Shown piece after piece: positions 20,065-29,862 of a DNA stretch of 64,000 nt. Below the pieces are notes generated by a model. The model had not been told where the DNA came from and ran no database searches. It saw nothing but the letters and a program-made list of their open reading frames with translations. The DNA is from Acinetobacter sp. ANC 4178 (GTDB lineage Bacteria > Pseudomonadota > Gammaproteobacteria > Pseudomonadales > Moraxellaceae), in contig NZ_SJOD01000002.1 of the NCBI RefSeq assembly GCF_004331175.1, forward strand, positions 496,001 to 560,000, given 5' to 3'. Position 1 is the first letter of the stretch; each line of letters begins with the position of its first letter. A program made the position numbers and the translations under genes.

Positions 20065-21567
20065 ATGAATGTTTTAGAAAAAGCCCATTTAGCCAAGGAA
20101 TTACAAGGTCTTATTCATGGCTTAGACCAGCGGCCTTTGTCATTTTATGAAATTGCTAAATCAAAATGCCGTATTAAAGAAATCTTTTTACGTTGTGATG
20201 AGCCGATTTTTAAAAAGCAAATTCTGAATTTTAAATGCCATATGCATCCCGAGCATGCAGCAGATGAATTTGCTAAACATTCATTGTATAGACAAACCTT
20301 TCGAGGCGTATTTCTGCATGATCATGCCTTAGAGCACGCCCTTGAACAACATCCGAACATGGGATGGGCCATTTTATATCGCGCAAATATGGGCTTTCAA
20401 CTCTGGTATATCCCAGCCCCACATCGTACCGCGCTCATCAGTGACTGGAGTGGGCTTGAACAAAATTATGCTTGGATGCTAGAACAACAAGAAATCTATG
20501 CGGCATTAAAAACGGATGCTGAGCTGAATCAACTGTCCGTTGAAACGGCTAAAAATTTTAAAACCAGTAAAAAAAGCGCTGTTTCATTTGCTAGTTCTAA
20601 AAAAGCGGAAAGCATAATTGCATCAAACACAGCCCCTAGCCCCTTTTCTTTTGAACCACTCACGCTACAGCAAAATTTGACCGTCTCAACCGACCCAATT
20701 CAAGCTCTGGAGTCAGATTCACCAAGTCTCACAATCAACATGCTTGAATTAAGCCCTAAAGAAGAGGATGCAGCGCCCTCGTTGCGTTCGACCAATGTAG
20801 CAGCAGTGACTTCACTCCCTAAAGCAGCCACTCTGCCGCTCAAATCCAATCATCTATTGCCACAAGTGGTTGAGCTTGGACAGTGGAAATGTCGTTTAAG
20901 CGCATTACAATTCCCTCAAGCACAAGAGTCAGAGCTTTGTAGTTTAACGCTAGAAAATATTCCTGAGATCATGCCTCTACTTGAGATTATTATCTCGGCT
21001 TCACAACTAGAACAGTATATCAATCAACCTGTTTATTTAGCCGAGCAAATCAATGCTCAAGGACGCTTTGTTAAATTTGTTGTGATTTTAGGCGCAGAAG
21101 ATCAATTACATGCCATACGCCTCGGCAATATTGTCAGCCAGCATTATGCCTATGAGCTTACCGCACTCAAGCTTCTGCCAAATGAGCAATCCCTCAAACA
21201 ATGTAAGAATGCAGAGCAATTTTTTGAACTGTATAGCGAACAAGCCGAATTAGTCTGGCGCACTGAAACCTATCAACCGTTTATTCCTGCAAAATGCATT
21301 CAAAAGCATAAATTAATTGCATTTGAAGAAACCTCAGCCAACTACACAACCCCGATTATCTTGCTGAAAGAACGTCAGAAAATTCGTGTCATTCATGGTC
21401 AGGCCCGACTACAACTATCACGTGAAGAACCCGCTTATCCTTATATTCTCTTAGATCGTAATCAGGGCGTGTCATGGCAATTAATCCAAAGGATTATTCA
21501 AACGCTACCACAACCCATTTCGGCTTCAAAATTGCATGATGCCATTCAAATCCATATTGGCCATTAA
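20065..21567 (+). CDS. Hypothetical protein, 500 residues, two domains
   Basis: I do not recognise this protein. It has an N-terminal domain of about 150 residues (GMGWAILYRANMGFQLWYIP), a Ser/Ala/Lys-rich linker at ~160-275 that looks unstructured, and a C-terminal domain of about 220 residues with LIAFEETSANYTTPIILLKE followed by IRVIHGQARLQLSREEPAYP. That last pattern loosely recalls ParB/sulfiredoxin folds, too weak to assign. There is no signal peptide or membrane segment. It is coupled to the small gene before it. Confidence 0.65.
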   Translation: MNVLEKAHLAKELQGLIHGLDQRPLSFYEIAKSKCRIKEIFLRCDEPIFKKQILNFKCHMHPEHAADEFAKHSLYRQTFRGVFLHDHALEHALEQHPNMGWAILYRANMGFQLWYIPAPHRTALISDWSGLEQNYAWMLEQQEIYAALKTDAELNQLSVETAKNFKTSKKSAVSFASSKKAESIIASNTAPSPFSFEPLTLQQNLTVSTDPIQALESDSPSLTINMLELSPKEEDAAPSLRSTNVAAVTSLPKAATLPLKSNHLLPQVVELGQWKCRLSALQFPQAQESELCSLTLENIPEIMPLLEIIISASQLEQYINQPVYLAEQINAQGRFVKFVVILGAEDQLHAIRLGNIVSQHYAYELTALKLLPNEQSLKQCKNAEQFFELYSEQAELVWRTETYQPFIPAKCIQKHKLIAFEETSANYTTPIILLKERQKIRVIHGQARLQLSREEPAYPYILLDRNQGVSWQLIQRIIQTLPQPISASKLHDAIQIHIGH

Positions 21568-21648
21568 TTTATTTTATTTTGTAGCAAAAGCTTGATTTTC
21601 ATCCCTAAAATTTACCAAACTGGTGAAGTAAATTTAGAATAAAAGATC

Positions 21649-22791
21649 ATGATAATGCCTACAATGAGAAAAACTTTTACCCAGCCACTTGTGTTGATGG
21701 TTGCCTTGGGGATGGGGCATACCTCAAGCTGGGCAAATACCAGTGACACACAAGAAATTTCCCCAGCGCCCCCTTATACCATCGAACAAGCACCTACCCC
21801 AGAAGATAGCGTGTTCTATACGATTCCACGTTGGGTCGATTCAGCCCCAACAGTGCTACCAGAACAATCCGATGAACAAATTGTGCCTTTAACGGTAGTC
21901 ACAGAAAATCAGACTTGGGTCGATCGTCAACAGAAGCGCATTCGTAACTGGGCGGATGATACCTCTCAGAACATTGATGGTTGGTTTGGTGAGAAAAATA
22001 CCGACACCCCAGCTTCTGCCACTTTAAGGGTACTGATTGATAACCGTTGGAACAGATATGATGAATACGACGTTAAACCTCGTATTCGCGGTAAGATCAA
22101 TTTGCCCAACTTAGAAAAAAAACTCAGTCTGGTCTTTGGTGATGACTCACTCGATAACGAGTTGGCCAACAACGTGGCCATTACCAATGAAAACCCACCT
22201 AGCCCAGACAATGACAAAGCTTATGATCGTCGCCAAAACCGAGATGCCAATAGCTCATTGGCTTTACGTTGGTCGGATATTTCCAAACGACTGCCATTTG
22301 CAACCGATGTTGACGTCGGGGTACGTTCGGGAGATGACATTTATCTTCGTTTGAAAGCCAAAAAGGATTGGGCGCTAGAAAATGACTTTTTCTTCCATGC
22401 TGAACAGATTTACCGTTATGGCGTAGACAGTGAAAATTATTTAAGAACCAACTTAGAGCTGACCCATGCACGTCCTCATGAAGCTTTTTTAAGTGACCAG
22501 TTTAGCTTGACCTATGCCGATATGCAGAAAGATGACTTGAATTGGGACAACTATGCCTTCCGCCAACATCAATTCTTCCAAGGCAATCAGTTTAACTACG
22601 GGCTTTACACGGGTGGATATTTAGATAATTCAGATTTACGCTTAAATAGCTGGGGACCTTTTATTTCTTGGCGGCAACCCCTATGGCGTGAGTGGTTTTA
22701 TGTGCAAACCGATATCAATTATTACAATGATCATCGTGCCGATCGTAGCCACTTTTTCAGTACCCTACTCCGTTTAGAAGCACTCTTTTAA
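21649..22791 (+). CDS. Exported outer-membrane-type protein, hypothetical
   Basis: The 380-residue protein has a signal peptide ending in SSWA. The second half has many alternating aromatic/polar strands (RYDEYDVKPRIRGKINLP, DLNWDNYAFRQHQFFQGNQF) and the last residues (FFSTLLRLEALF) end in phenylalanine, as outer membrane barrels do. It has in-frame ATG choices at 21649, 21655 and 21664, none with a clear ribosome-binding site. It follows the 500-residue unknown by 81 bases and ends before a strong terminator. Confidence 0.65.
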   Translation: MIMPTMRKTFTQPLVLMVALGMGHTSSWANTSDTQEISPAPPYTIEQAPTPEDSVFYTIPRWVDSAPTVLPEQSDEQIVPLTVVTENQTWVDRQQKRIRNWADDTSQNIDGWFGEKNTDTPASATLRVLIDNRWNRYDEYDVKPRIRGKINLPNLEKKLSLVFGDDSLDNELANNVAITNENPPSPDNDKAYDRRQNRDANSSLALRWSDISKRLPFATDVDVGVRSGDDIYLRLKAKKDWALENDFFFHAEQIYRYGVDSENYLRTNLELTHARPHEAFLSDQFSLTYADMQKDDLNWDNYAFRQHQFFQGNQFNYGLYTGGYLDNSDLRLNSWGPFISWRQPLWREWFYVQTDINYYNDHRADRSHFFSTLLRLEALF

Positions 22792-22837
22792 CCCCATTGT
22801 GGATAACTTCGCGTTTATCCACATCTGTTGATCAATA

Positions 22838-22868
22838 AAAAAGGCAACCTATAATAGGTTGCCTTTTT
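22838..22868. terminator. Bidirectional terminator between the barrel protein and htpG
   Basis: AAAAAGGCAACCT-ATAAT-AGGTTGCCTTTTT is a perfect 13-bp stem with A/T tracts on both sides between two convergent genes. Confidence 0.92.
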
Positions 22869-22883
22869 ACATCAGCTCTTGCC

Positions 22884-24803
22884 TTATTTTAGTAACAACT
22901 GATTAATACGCTTCACATATTCCACTGGATTTTCAGGTAACCCACCTTCTGCAATCACGGCTTGATCAAAGATCACATTGGCAAGGTCTTCAAAATGGCT
23001 GGTGCCATCAAGTTTTTTCACCAATGGATGTTCAGGGTTAATTTCCAGAATTGGTTTACTTTCAGGGACGGTCTGACCCGCTTGTTTCAACATACGGATA
23101 AGTTGTGGTGAAAGCTCACCTTCACTGGTCACTAAACACGCTGGTGAATCAACTAAACGTGTGGTCACACGAACTTCTTTGGTTTTCGTTTTTAAGGCAT
23201 CCGACAATTTATCCACGACAGGTTTAAATTGCTCAGCAGCCGCTTCAAGTGCTTTCTTCTCTTCGGCATCTTGCAAATCGCCTAAATCCACTGCACCTTT
23301 AGACACGTTTTGCATTGGCGTACCATCGAAGTCTTGGACAAAATTCATGGCCCATTCATCTACTCGGTCAGCCATCAATAATACTTCAATGCCTTTTTTC
23401 TTAAACAGCTCTAATTGTGGCGAGTTCTTCGCAGCATTTAAACTGTCCGCGGTCACATAGTAAATGGCTTTCTGCCCTTCTTTCATGCGTGCTTTATAGT
23501 CTGCTAAAGAGGTGCTAATGTCATCATTCGTTGAAGTCGCAAAACGTAATAACTTTAAGATACGCTCACGGTTACCAAAATCTTCACCCAAACCTTCTTT
23601 CAAAACTGAACCAAATTCAGCATAGAAAGTTTTGAATTTCTCTTGGTCTTGCTCATCTTCCGATTTCGCCAGAGCATCCAACACGGTCAAAATACGGCGC
23701 GCATTACCTTCACGAATGGTTCGAACATCACGGCTTTCTTGTAACAGTTCACGGCTGACATTCAGCGGTAAATCTGCACTATCCACCACACCTTGCACAA
23801 AGCGGAGATAATTTGGAATTAAATTATCTGCATCGTCCATAATAAAGACACGCTTCACATACAGCTTGATACCAGCTTTAGCCTCACGAGTGAAAATATC
23901 GTGCGGTGCCTTGCTTGGAATGTACAGTAATTGCGTATATTCGGTACTACCTTCGACACGGTTATGTGCCCATGCCAATGGAGCGTCAAAATCATGACTC
24001 AAGTTCTTATAAAACTCGATATATTGCTCTTCAGTGACTTCATTTTTACTGCGTGTCCATAAAGCACTGGCCGAGTTAATCGCTTCCCATTCATCCGTTT
24101 TGACCATCTGACCGCCTTTCGGTGTTTCACCTTCGGCTACTTCTTCTTCTTGCCAAACCTCTTTTTGCATTTCAATTGGCAAGCTAATATGGTCGGAATA
24201 TTTGTTAATGATTTGCTTAACTTTATAGCTTTCTAAATAGTCTAAAGCATCTTCACGTAAGTGCAGAATAATGTCTGTACCACGAGTTGCTTTTTCAATT
24301 TGCTTAACTTCAAAGTCACCTGTACCACCACTGATCCAGCGTACCGCTTCTTGCTCAGGCGCACCCGCATGACGTGATTCAACTGTAATCTTATCCGCGA
24401 CAATAAAGCCCGAATAAAAACCGACACCAAACTGACCAATTAACTGTGCATCGGCTTTTTGATCACCTGTCAGTTTTGACATAAAGTCCTTGGTACCCGA
24501 CTTGGCAATCGTTCCAAGGTTATCAATTGCTTCTTGTTCAGTCAGACCAATACCATTATCAGAAATCGTCAGTGTTTTTTGTTCTTTATCTAAAATGACC
24601 CGCACATGTAAATTCGGGTCATTTTCATAAAACTCAGGGTGGTTAATACCTTCAAAACGCAGTTTATCGCAGGCATCAGACGCATTCGAAATTAACTCAC
24701 GCAAAAAGATTTCTGGGTTTGAATAAAGTGAGTGGGTCACCAAATGGAGTAATTGCGCTACTTCCGCTTGAAAGCTATGTTTTTGTGTATTGTGTTCGCT
24801 CAT
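22884..24803 (-). CDS. htpG: Molecular chaperone HtpG (Hsp90)
   Basis: HtpG is the cytosolic bacterial Hsp90, an ATP-driven dimeric chaperone. From the ATG at 24801-24803 (GAGGAACG upstream) it has 639 residues. The GHKL ATPase site is complete: [22 protein letters not shown] and [11 protein letters not shown]. The middle domain has [18 protein letters not shown], including the catalytic arginine region. A longer frame to 24827 lacks a ribosome-binding site. Confidence 0.97.
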   Translation of the reverse strand: MSEHNTQKHSFQAEVAQLLHLVTHSLYSNPEIFLRELISNASDACDKLRFEGINHPEFYENDPNLHVRVILDKEQKTLTISDNGIGLTEQEAIDNLGTIAKSGTKDFMSKLTGDQKADAQLIGQFGVGFYSGFIVADKITVESRHAGAPEQEAVRWISGGTGDFEVKQIEKATRGTDIILHLREDALDYLESYKVKQIINKYSDHISLPIEMQKEVWQEEEVAEGETPKGGQMVKTDEWEAINSASALWTRSKNEVTEEQYIEFYKNLSHDFDAPLAWAHNRVEGSTEYTQLLYIPSKAPHDIFTREAKAGIKLYVKRVFIMDDADNLIPNYLRFVQGVVDSADLPLNVSRELLQESRDVRTIREGNARRILTVLDALAKSEDEQDQEKFKTFYAEFGSVLKEGLGEDFGNRERILKLLRFATSTNDDISTSLADYKARMKEGQKAIYYVTADSLNAAKNSPQLELFKKKGIEVLLMADRVDEWAMNFVQDFDGTPMQNVSKGAVDLGDLQDAEEKKALEAAAEQFKPVVDKLSDALKTKTKEVRVTTRLVDSPACLVTSEGELSPQLIRMLKQAGQTVPESKPILEINPEHPLVKKLDGTSHFEDLANVIFDQAVIAEGGLPENPVEYVKRINQLLLK

Positions 24804-24913
24804 ATAACGTTCCTCGAATTCATGCACACAGTGTTTTTATCGGATGCTTAATGAATTGGAGTGACTCGATGATTTTTCAATAGCAATTGAATTTTTTTTC
24901 AACATTTGCGCAT

Positions 24914-25258
24914 TTAGTAAGGTCCGCGTTGATAGATCTGCTGTAAATATAAATCCAAACGTTGCTGACGCATCGCATACACATCCGTTAAACAACGCAG
25001 GTTATCCCGACATTGGTCACGTAAACGCAGCCATTTCACCTGTTCATCCTGAATCACAGAACGGGTTCCCATGGGCACCAACCGCTTTAAAATATTATAG
25101 CTGGTCGCCATTTTCACATCGGCATCATTCAAGTTTAATTGATGGCAAATCTTATGCTCTGTCACGGTTTCAGCACGTGTACAATCAAAGCTAGCAGCAT
25201 AACCAGCCACGTTAAACAATGCAGTCATCACCAATACTATTATTTTTAAAATCCGCAT
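24914..25258 (-). CDS. LprI-like secreted protein (lysozyme-inhibitor family)
   Basis: The 114-residue product has a signal peptide (LVMTALFNVAGYAA) and a mature domain with paired cysteines (SFDCTRAETVTEHKICHQLNLNDADVKMATSY, then RDQCRDNLRCLTDVYAMRQQRL), the DUF1311/LprI arrangement. Members are periplasmic; some inhibit lysozyme, which is not shown here. It is upstream of htpG on the same strand. Confidence 0.75.
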   Translation of the reverse strand: MRILKIIVLVMTALFNVAGYAASFDCTRAETVTEHKICHQLNLNDADVKMATSYNILKRLVPMGTRSVIQDEQVKWLRLRDQCRDNLRCLTDVYAMRQQRLDLYLQQIYQRGPY

Positions 25259-25374
25259 GTTGAATTACTCTATTTTTTATTCAATTTAAACAAAATCAGT
25301 AACATAAAGTGTAATCTTTTGCGTCTACATGGTGAAAGATTGTTGCTTGCTCTAGAGCCGAACAAAACAATAAA

Positions 25375-25400
25375 AAAACCCCATCAAATGATGAGGTTTT
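25375..25400 (-). terminator. Terminator after ompW
   Basis: AAAACCCCATC-AAAT-GATGAGGTTTT forms an 11-bp stem with one mismatch just beyond the OmpW stop on the minus strand. Confidence 0.75.
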
Positions 25401-25432
25401 AGCGCTGTTATTATTCTTGTTATTTTTATTAC

Positions 25433-26038
25433 TTAGAATTTATAGCTATAACCGATGGTATAAACTATTGGATCGATATTTAAATCAAATTTATTTTTCC
25501 CTACCGCCTGAGCAGTCGCATCGTCCAATGTAACTTCTGGGCTTAAATCAGCATAACGCACATCTAAATATACACCCCAATTTTTCGCATCTGCTGGTTG
25601 GAAATTAAAACCAATCTGACCTGCAAAGCCATAATCGTTTTTAACGTCTTTTGCGACACCTTCTTCATCCCAAGCAATAAATGCTGTTCCACCTACCCCA
25701 ATATAGGGTGTGAAACGGGTTGAATTTTTAAAGTTATATTTTGCAGTAATGGTTGGTGGTAAGTGTTTTACACTCGCCACTTTGCTGCCATTTAAAAGCA
25801 CATCATGATTAAATGGGGTTGCCAATAATAATTCAGCAGAAATAGGAGAATCACCAAAGAAATATTCAATAGAAGGCGTAAAACCAAACTCGTGATCTGC
25901 TTCCACTAAAAGACCTGGTGCTAAAGTTGAATCACCTGTTGGAGAAAGAACTGAAGCTCCTACTTTTGCCTGCCAGCCACCTGCCATCGCAGATGCCGAA
26001 ATCCCCATTAATGCAATAAGAGCAGCTTGTTTTAACAT
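25433..26038 (-). CDS. ompW: OmpW-family outer membrane protein
   Basis: The 201-residue protein has a signal peptide (ALIALMGISASAMAGGW) and the eight-stranded OmpW barrel: PSIEYFFGDSPISAELLLATPF, LPPTITAKYNF, FTPYIGVGGTAF, and a C-terminal IVYTIGYSYKF ending in phenylalanine. OmpW forms a narrow hydrophobic channel in the outer membrane. The 305-base region upstream is very AT-rich with two inverted repeats that could control it. Confidence 0.93.
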   Translation of the reverse strand: MLKQAALIALMGISASAMAGGWQAKVGASVLSPTGDSTLAPGLLVEADHEFGFTPSIEYFFGDSPISAELLLATPFNHDVLLNGSKVASVKHLPPTITAKYNFKNSTRFTPYIGVGGTAFIAWDEEGVAKDVKNDYGFAGQIGFNFQPADAKNWGVYLDVRYADLSPEVTLDDATAQAVGKNKFDLNIDPIVYTIGYSYKF

Positions 26039-26343
26039 AATAAACCAACCTTTTTATAATAAGAAACTTAACGCTTAATTAATATTAAACAAGACCATTA
26101 TTAATATGCAAGACCCATTAATTAATATAAATTGAATTTATTTTTAAACACATGATTAATATAAATATTTATTTTAAATTGACCAATATGGTTGGTATTT
26201 AAAACCAACCATATTAATCAGATATTTATTATTATATTCAGAGTATATTACTCAAGTTTTTAATATAACCATATTTATTAATATATTTTAAATACACCTT
26301 TTAATCTATTAAAATAAAATAGATTAAAATACTCAGCATTTAA
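26039..26343. repeat. AT-rich spacer with two perfect inverted repeats
   Basis: The gap between ompW and the antiporter gene has no reading frame. AATATGGTTGGT-ATTTAAA-ACCAACCATATT (26185-26215) has perfect 12-bp arms. TTTTAATCTATT and AATAGATTAAAA (26299-26310 and 26318-26329) are another perfect 12-bp pair. The second lies 15 bases past the antiporter stop and could be its terminator; the first is placed to be an ompW operator. Confidence 0.7.
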
Positions 26344-27711
26344 TTAAAGTACCATTGCGGCAATCCAACCAAAGACCAATAAAGGAATATTAAAATGAAT
26401 AAATGTTGGCACTACACTATCGCGCATGTGATCGTGTTGACCATCCATATTTAAACCTGAAGTTGGGCCTAGTGTTGAATCTGATGCGGGTGAGCCTGCA
26501 TCACCAAGCGCAGCAGCAGTTCCAATAATCGCAATCGTCGCGGATGGACTGAAACCAAACTGAAGACATAATGGAACATAGATAATCGCTAAAATCGGCA
26601 CAGTCGAGAAAGAGGAACCAATCCCCAAGGTAATCAACAAACCAATCAACAGCATAAGGAAGGCGGCAAGGGCTTTACTGTTACCAATCCATTCAACAGA
26701 TGCTTCAACCAAGGCAGGAACCTGATTGGTCGCTTCAATCACTGCTGCAAAACCTTGTGCTGCAATCATAATAAAACCAATCAAAGCCATCATCCGCATA
26801 CCGCTAATGATCACATCATCCGCTTCTTTCCACTTGAAAATGCCCGCGCAGCTTAAAATGGCTACCCCAACCAGACCCGCAAGGATCATAGAGTCTGAAT
26901 ATAACTGCACTGCTAGAGTCGCAAGCACGGCAAATGCTGCCATCCACAAGGTAAATTGAGCGATTTGTGGCTTACCATCATGGTTCTGATTTACATCAAT
27001 TGAAATACGGTGAAGGGTATTGCCGACTTCTAAATCTTCATATACACGCGGTTTTCGATAGCTAAAAAAGACTGCGGTTAATAAGCCCAAGAACATACCT
27101 GCCACAGGAATAATCATCGCATGTGGAATTTGCTCATTGGTGATGGAAAAACCGTAAGGCTTACCAAAGGTATTGATGTTATGTGCCAAAATGTCATTTA
27201 AGAAAATAGCACCGAAGCCGACAGGCAAACACATATAAGTTGCCACGAGACCAAAAGTCAGCAAACAAGCGACTGCGCGACGGTCTAAATTTAAGTGGTT
27301 AAATACACTCAATAGCGGTGGAATCAATACTGGAATAAACGCGATATGTACAGGAATCAAGTTCTGTGAAAAAACTGCTGCTAAAGCCACGGTAAAAAAG
27401 ATCACATATTTCACTTTGGTTTGTGCTTTGTGATCTGCTTCATTTTTCACCGTTTTAATTAATTTATAGGCCAGTAAATCAGGTAAACCTGAACGAGCCA
27501 AAGCCAATGCAAATGCCCCTAAGATGCCATAAGCCAAAGCAATTTTTGCCCCGCCTCCTAGCCCATTGTTAAAAGCATCCAGTGTACCTTGCAAGCCTAA
27601 ACCAGCCAACAAACCTCCTGTAACTGCACCAGTAACCAATGCAAATACCACAGGAACACGAGCTAAAGACAGTCCGAACATGACTGTAATAGCAGCAATA
27701 ATCGCGAACAT
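26344..27711 (-). CDS. YuiF-type Na+/H+ antiporter family protein
   Basis: The protein has about 455 residues and at least ten membrane segments. FNNGLGGGAKIALAYGILGA, the QNLIPVHIAFIPVLIPPLL stretch and GIGSSFSTVPILAIIYVP fit the Na+/H+ antiporter family (PF13726/PF03553, as in YuiF). It would sit in the inner membrane and exchange Na+ or carry a small solute such as an amino acid; YuiF relatives have been linked to histidine uptake, so the substrate is uncertain. The MFAIIAAITVMFG start at 27711 was preferred over an earlier ATG ten codons upstream. Confidence 0.82.
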   Translation of the reverse strand: MFAIIAAITVMFGLSLARVPVVFALVTGAVTGGLLAGLGLQGTLDAFNNGLGGGAKIALAYGILGAFALALARSGLPDLLAYKLIKTVKNEADHKAQTKVKYVIFFTVALAAVFSQNLIPVHIAFIPVLIPPLLSVFNHLNLDRRAVACLLTFGLVATYMCLPVGFGAIFLNDILAHNINTFGKPYGFSITNEQIPHAMIIPVAGMFLGLLTAVFFSYRKPRVYEDLEVGNTLHRISIDVNQNHDGKPQIAQFTLWMAAFAVLATLAVQLYSDSMILAGLVGVAILSCAGIFKWKEADDVIISGMRMMALIGFIMIAAQGFAAVIEATNQVPALVEASVEWIGNSKALAAFLMLLIGLLITLGIGSSFSTVPILAIIYVPLCLQFGFSPSATIAIIGTAAALGDAGSPASDSTLGPTSGLNMDGQHDHMRDSVVPTFIHFNIPLLVFGWIAAMVL

Positions 27712-27819
27712 AACACACAAGTATGAGAAAAAAAGAAGCATTCTATCAGAGTTAAAACTGAAAATTACTTCTCTTTCTTCTCTTGGTCTAGGAACACGCT
27801 TGGCAAAGCAAGTGACAGT

Positions 27820-28698
27820 TTAACTAGCGAGTTGATTACGTTCGATAAAGCGCTGAATATACGAAGCCACTTGTTCAGGCTGACTCAAAATCGCCCAATG
27901 GTTGGCATCTAAATCGACCCGTTGGAAATCTGGACTCCACTTTGGCATTTCATCAATCAGTGCTGGGCTGACAAAATTATCCTTCTTCAACACAATGGCT
28001 TGTACTGCACATTGAGCAAAGCGTTGTCGCGGCTGAGTCAGTCTGGGTAGAAAGTTCGCCCGATACAGCCCCACGCCATACTGACCATCTTTGGCAATAT
28101 GCGTATTTAATGGCAAGTCCTGAGTATGTTCCAACTTTTGTAGCACGCGTCCCCAATACTGCGGTTTAAAGAAACGCCAAACCGTAGGCGCCACGAGTGG
28201 GAGATGAAATGCCATGATGTACCATGACTTGCCCAGTTGTTTCAAAAACTGTTGTGGTTGTGTCTTAAATTGCTCACGCATCCAAAATGCAGCGTGATCT
28301 AAACACGGACCAGAAATCGTGGTATAGGATAAAATCCGCGGCCCGAAGTGCTGATCCGTCACCGATTCCCAAGATTGTATAGAGCCCCAATCATGCGCCG
28401 CCAGATGAAAATCACGCTGAGGCAGTACACTGTCGACCACCGCCTGCAAATCTGCCGAGAGTTGTGGCAAAGCATAAGCCTGAATCGATTTGGGTACAGA
28501 AGATTGCCCTGCTCCACGCACATCATAGCTAATAATATAAAATTGGTTGACCAATAACTGGATTACAGGCTCCCATACTTCCTGATTATCAGGATAACCA
28601 TGCACCAAAACCAAGGCTGGATTGTGTACTTCCCCCCATGCTTTTACATAAAGGCGCTGATGATCTGTGGTTGTTACCCATTGGGTTTGGACTTGCAT
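27820..28698 (-). CDS. Alpha/beta hydrolase (epoxide hydrolase/dehalogenase-like)
   Basis: The 292-residue protein has the oxyanion motif LVHGYPDNQEVWEP (~residue 31) and the nucleophile elbow LAAHDWGSIQSW, where aspartate 103 replaces serine. An Asp nucleophile in HDWG is typical of epoxide hydrolases and haloalkane dehalogenases. The C-terminal DANHWAI supplies the catalytic histidine. There is no signal peptide; substrate unknown. It is divergent from the DUF4442 gene, with 123 bases between. Confidence 0.85.
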   Translation of the reverse strand: MQVQTQWVTTTDHQRLYVKAWGEVHNPALVLVHGYPDNQEVWEPVIQLLVNQFYIISYDVRGAGQSSVPKSIQAYALPQLSADLQAVVDSVLPQRDFHLAAHDWGSIQSWESVTDQHFGPRILSYTTISGPCLDHAAFWMREQFKTQPQQFLKQLGKSWYIMAFHLPLVAPTVWRFFKPQYWGRVLQKLEHTQDLPLNTHIAKDGQYGVGLYRANFLPRLTQPRQRFAQCAVQAIVLKKDNFVSPALIDEMPKWSPDFQRVDLDANHWAILSQPEQVASYIQRFIERNQLAS

Positions 28699-28821
28699 AT
28701 TGTCTTTCCTTTTTGTTTTATCGTAATTTTTCTACAATCAGACGAGCTACCGTCGCTTCATTTGCTTTTTTTGGATGTCAGGTTAAGATGAGATCAGACT
28801 CTAAGAAAAATATTTTGCATC

Positions 28822-29307
28822 ATGAGTATTCTCAAAAGATTACAAGGCATTCCAGCCATCACTAAATTTATCCTGAATCATTACGCTCCTTATCGGGGTG
28901 CTGGCATTCAGGTCGAAAAGATCGATTTTCCGAACTACCATATTCGGGTCAAAATGCCCCTGACACGCAAGAACCAAAATATTGTTGGGGTACATTTTGG
29001 TGGCAGTCTTTATTCGATGATTGATCCATTCTACATGTTGTTGCTGATGCATCACCTTGGCTCAAAATACATCGTCTGGGACAAAGCTGCCAAGATTCAG
29101 TTTTTATCCCCTGGACGTGGTACAGTCTATGCCGATATCCGAATTGATGCAGCCGAAATTAAACACATTAAAACGCTGGCAGAGGACTATTCTCCAGTCA
29201 ATCGTATTTATCAGTTAAGTATTTATGATGAAACTGGAGTGCGCATTGCTGAAGTCGAAAAAACGGTCTACATTCGCCGTAAAAAATCCAAACCCGATTT
29301 AAAATAA
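28822..29307 (+). CDS. DUF4442 hotdog-fold protein (putative thioesterase)
   Basis: The 161-residue product matches the DUF4442 branch of the hotdog fold: IRVKMPLTRKNQNIVGVHFG, then GGSLYSMIDPFYMLLLMHHL, and FLSPGRGTVYADIRID. Such proteins are believed to act on acyl-thioesters, but no substrate is established. A terminator overlaps its stop. It is divergent from the neighbouring hydrolase. Confidence 0.75.
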   Translation: MSILKRLQGIPAITKFILNHYAPYRGAGIQVEKIDFPNYHIRVKMPLTRKNQNIVGVHFGGSLYSMIDPFYMLLLMHHLGSKYIVWDKAAKIQFLSPGRGTVYADIRIDAAEIKHIKTLAEDYSPVNRIYQLSIYDETGVRIAEVEKTVYIRRKKSKPDLK

Positions 29308-29335
29308 AAAAGGTGCCTCATTCAGCACCTTTTTT
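29306..29335 (+). terminator. Terminator after the DUF4442 gene
   Basis: AAAAAAGGTGC and GCACCTTTTTT form an 11-bp stem with an eight-base loop, beginning at the stop codon; it also serves the convergent glycine-zipper gene. Confidence 0.88.
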
Positions 29336-29365
29336 CAACGCTCAAAATTTCAAATCAAACATCGA

Positions 29366-29725
29366 CTATCGCTTATTATTTTCTATTGCAGCGCCAGCAC
29401 CACCGCCAATTGCCCCACCAATTGCAGCACCTGCATCACCACCAAATACCGACTTACCAATCACGGCACCGACACCTGCACCGACACCACTATAGGTTGC
29501 ATTCTTGGTCGAACCATTTTGGGATTTACTTCCTACCGCGGCACCTGCACCTGCACCAAGAGCAGCACCCGTACTGCCACCTACACGACTACCAACACCA
29601 CCACCCACAGCACCACCTAAGGCCGCTGCACCTACGCGCTGCTCTGATGTCGACATATTGCTACATCCTGTGAAAAAGAATGCAGAAACTGTTGCAATAA
29701 TGGCTAAATTCATCAATTTTTTCAT
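29366..29725 (-). CDS. Glycine-zipper lipoprotein
   Basis: From the ATG at 29723-29725 (GGAG upstream) the product has 119 residues. It has a lipoprotein signal (IIATVSAFFFTGCSNM; lipobox FTGC) and a long alternating Gly/Ala zone (AALGGAVGGGVGSRVGGSTG and AALGAGAGAAVGSK, then AAIGGAIGGGAGAAIENN) of the glycine-zipper type found in outer membrane lipoproteins such as OmpA-linked SlyB/YMGG. These insert as packed helical hairpins. It is most likely an envelope structural or stress protein. Confidence 0.8.
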   Translation of the reverse strand: MKKLMNLAIIATVSAFFFTGCSNMSTSEQRVGAAALGGAVGGGVGSRVGGSTGAALGAGAGAAVGSKSQNGSTKNATYSGVGAGVGAVIGKSVFGGDAGAAIGGAIGGGAGAAIENNKR

Positions 29726-29862
29726 GAGTGTATCTCCATGTTCTATTTGTCCTAGCATTAACTGTATAAAAGTATTAAGGAGCGAAGATGAAGTTTTATG
29801 TAAAAATCCCCATAAAATTACGAAGATTTTGTAACCGCAGGACTAACAAAGTCTAGCTCATA

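Noticed and set aside
29313..29834. Plus-strand frames rich in His, Pro and Ala over the glycine-zipper gene
   Set aside because: They are the complement of the Gly/Ala-rich codons of a real lipoprotein and have low complexity.
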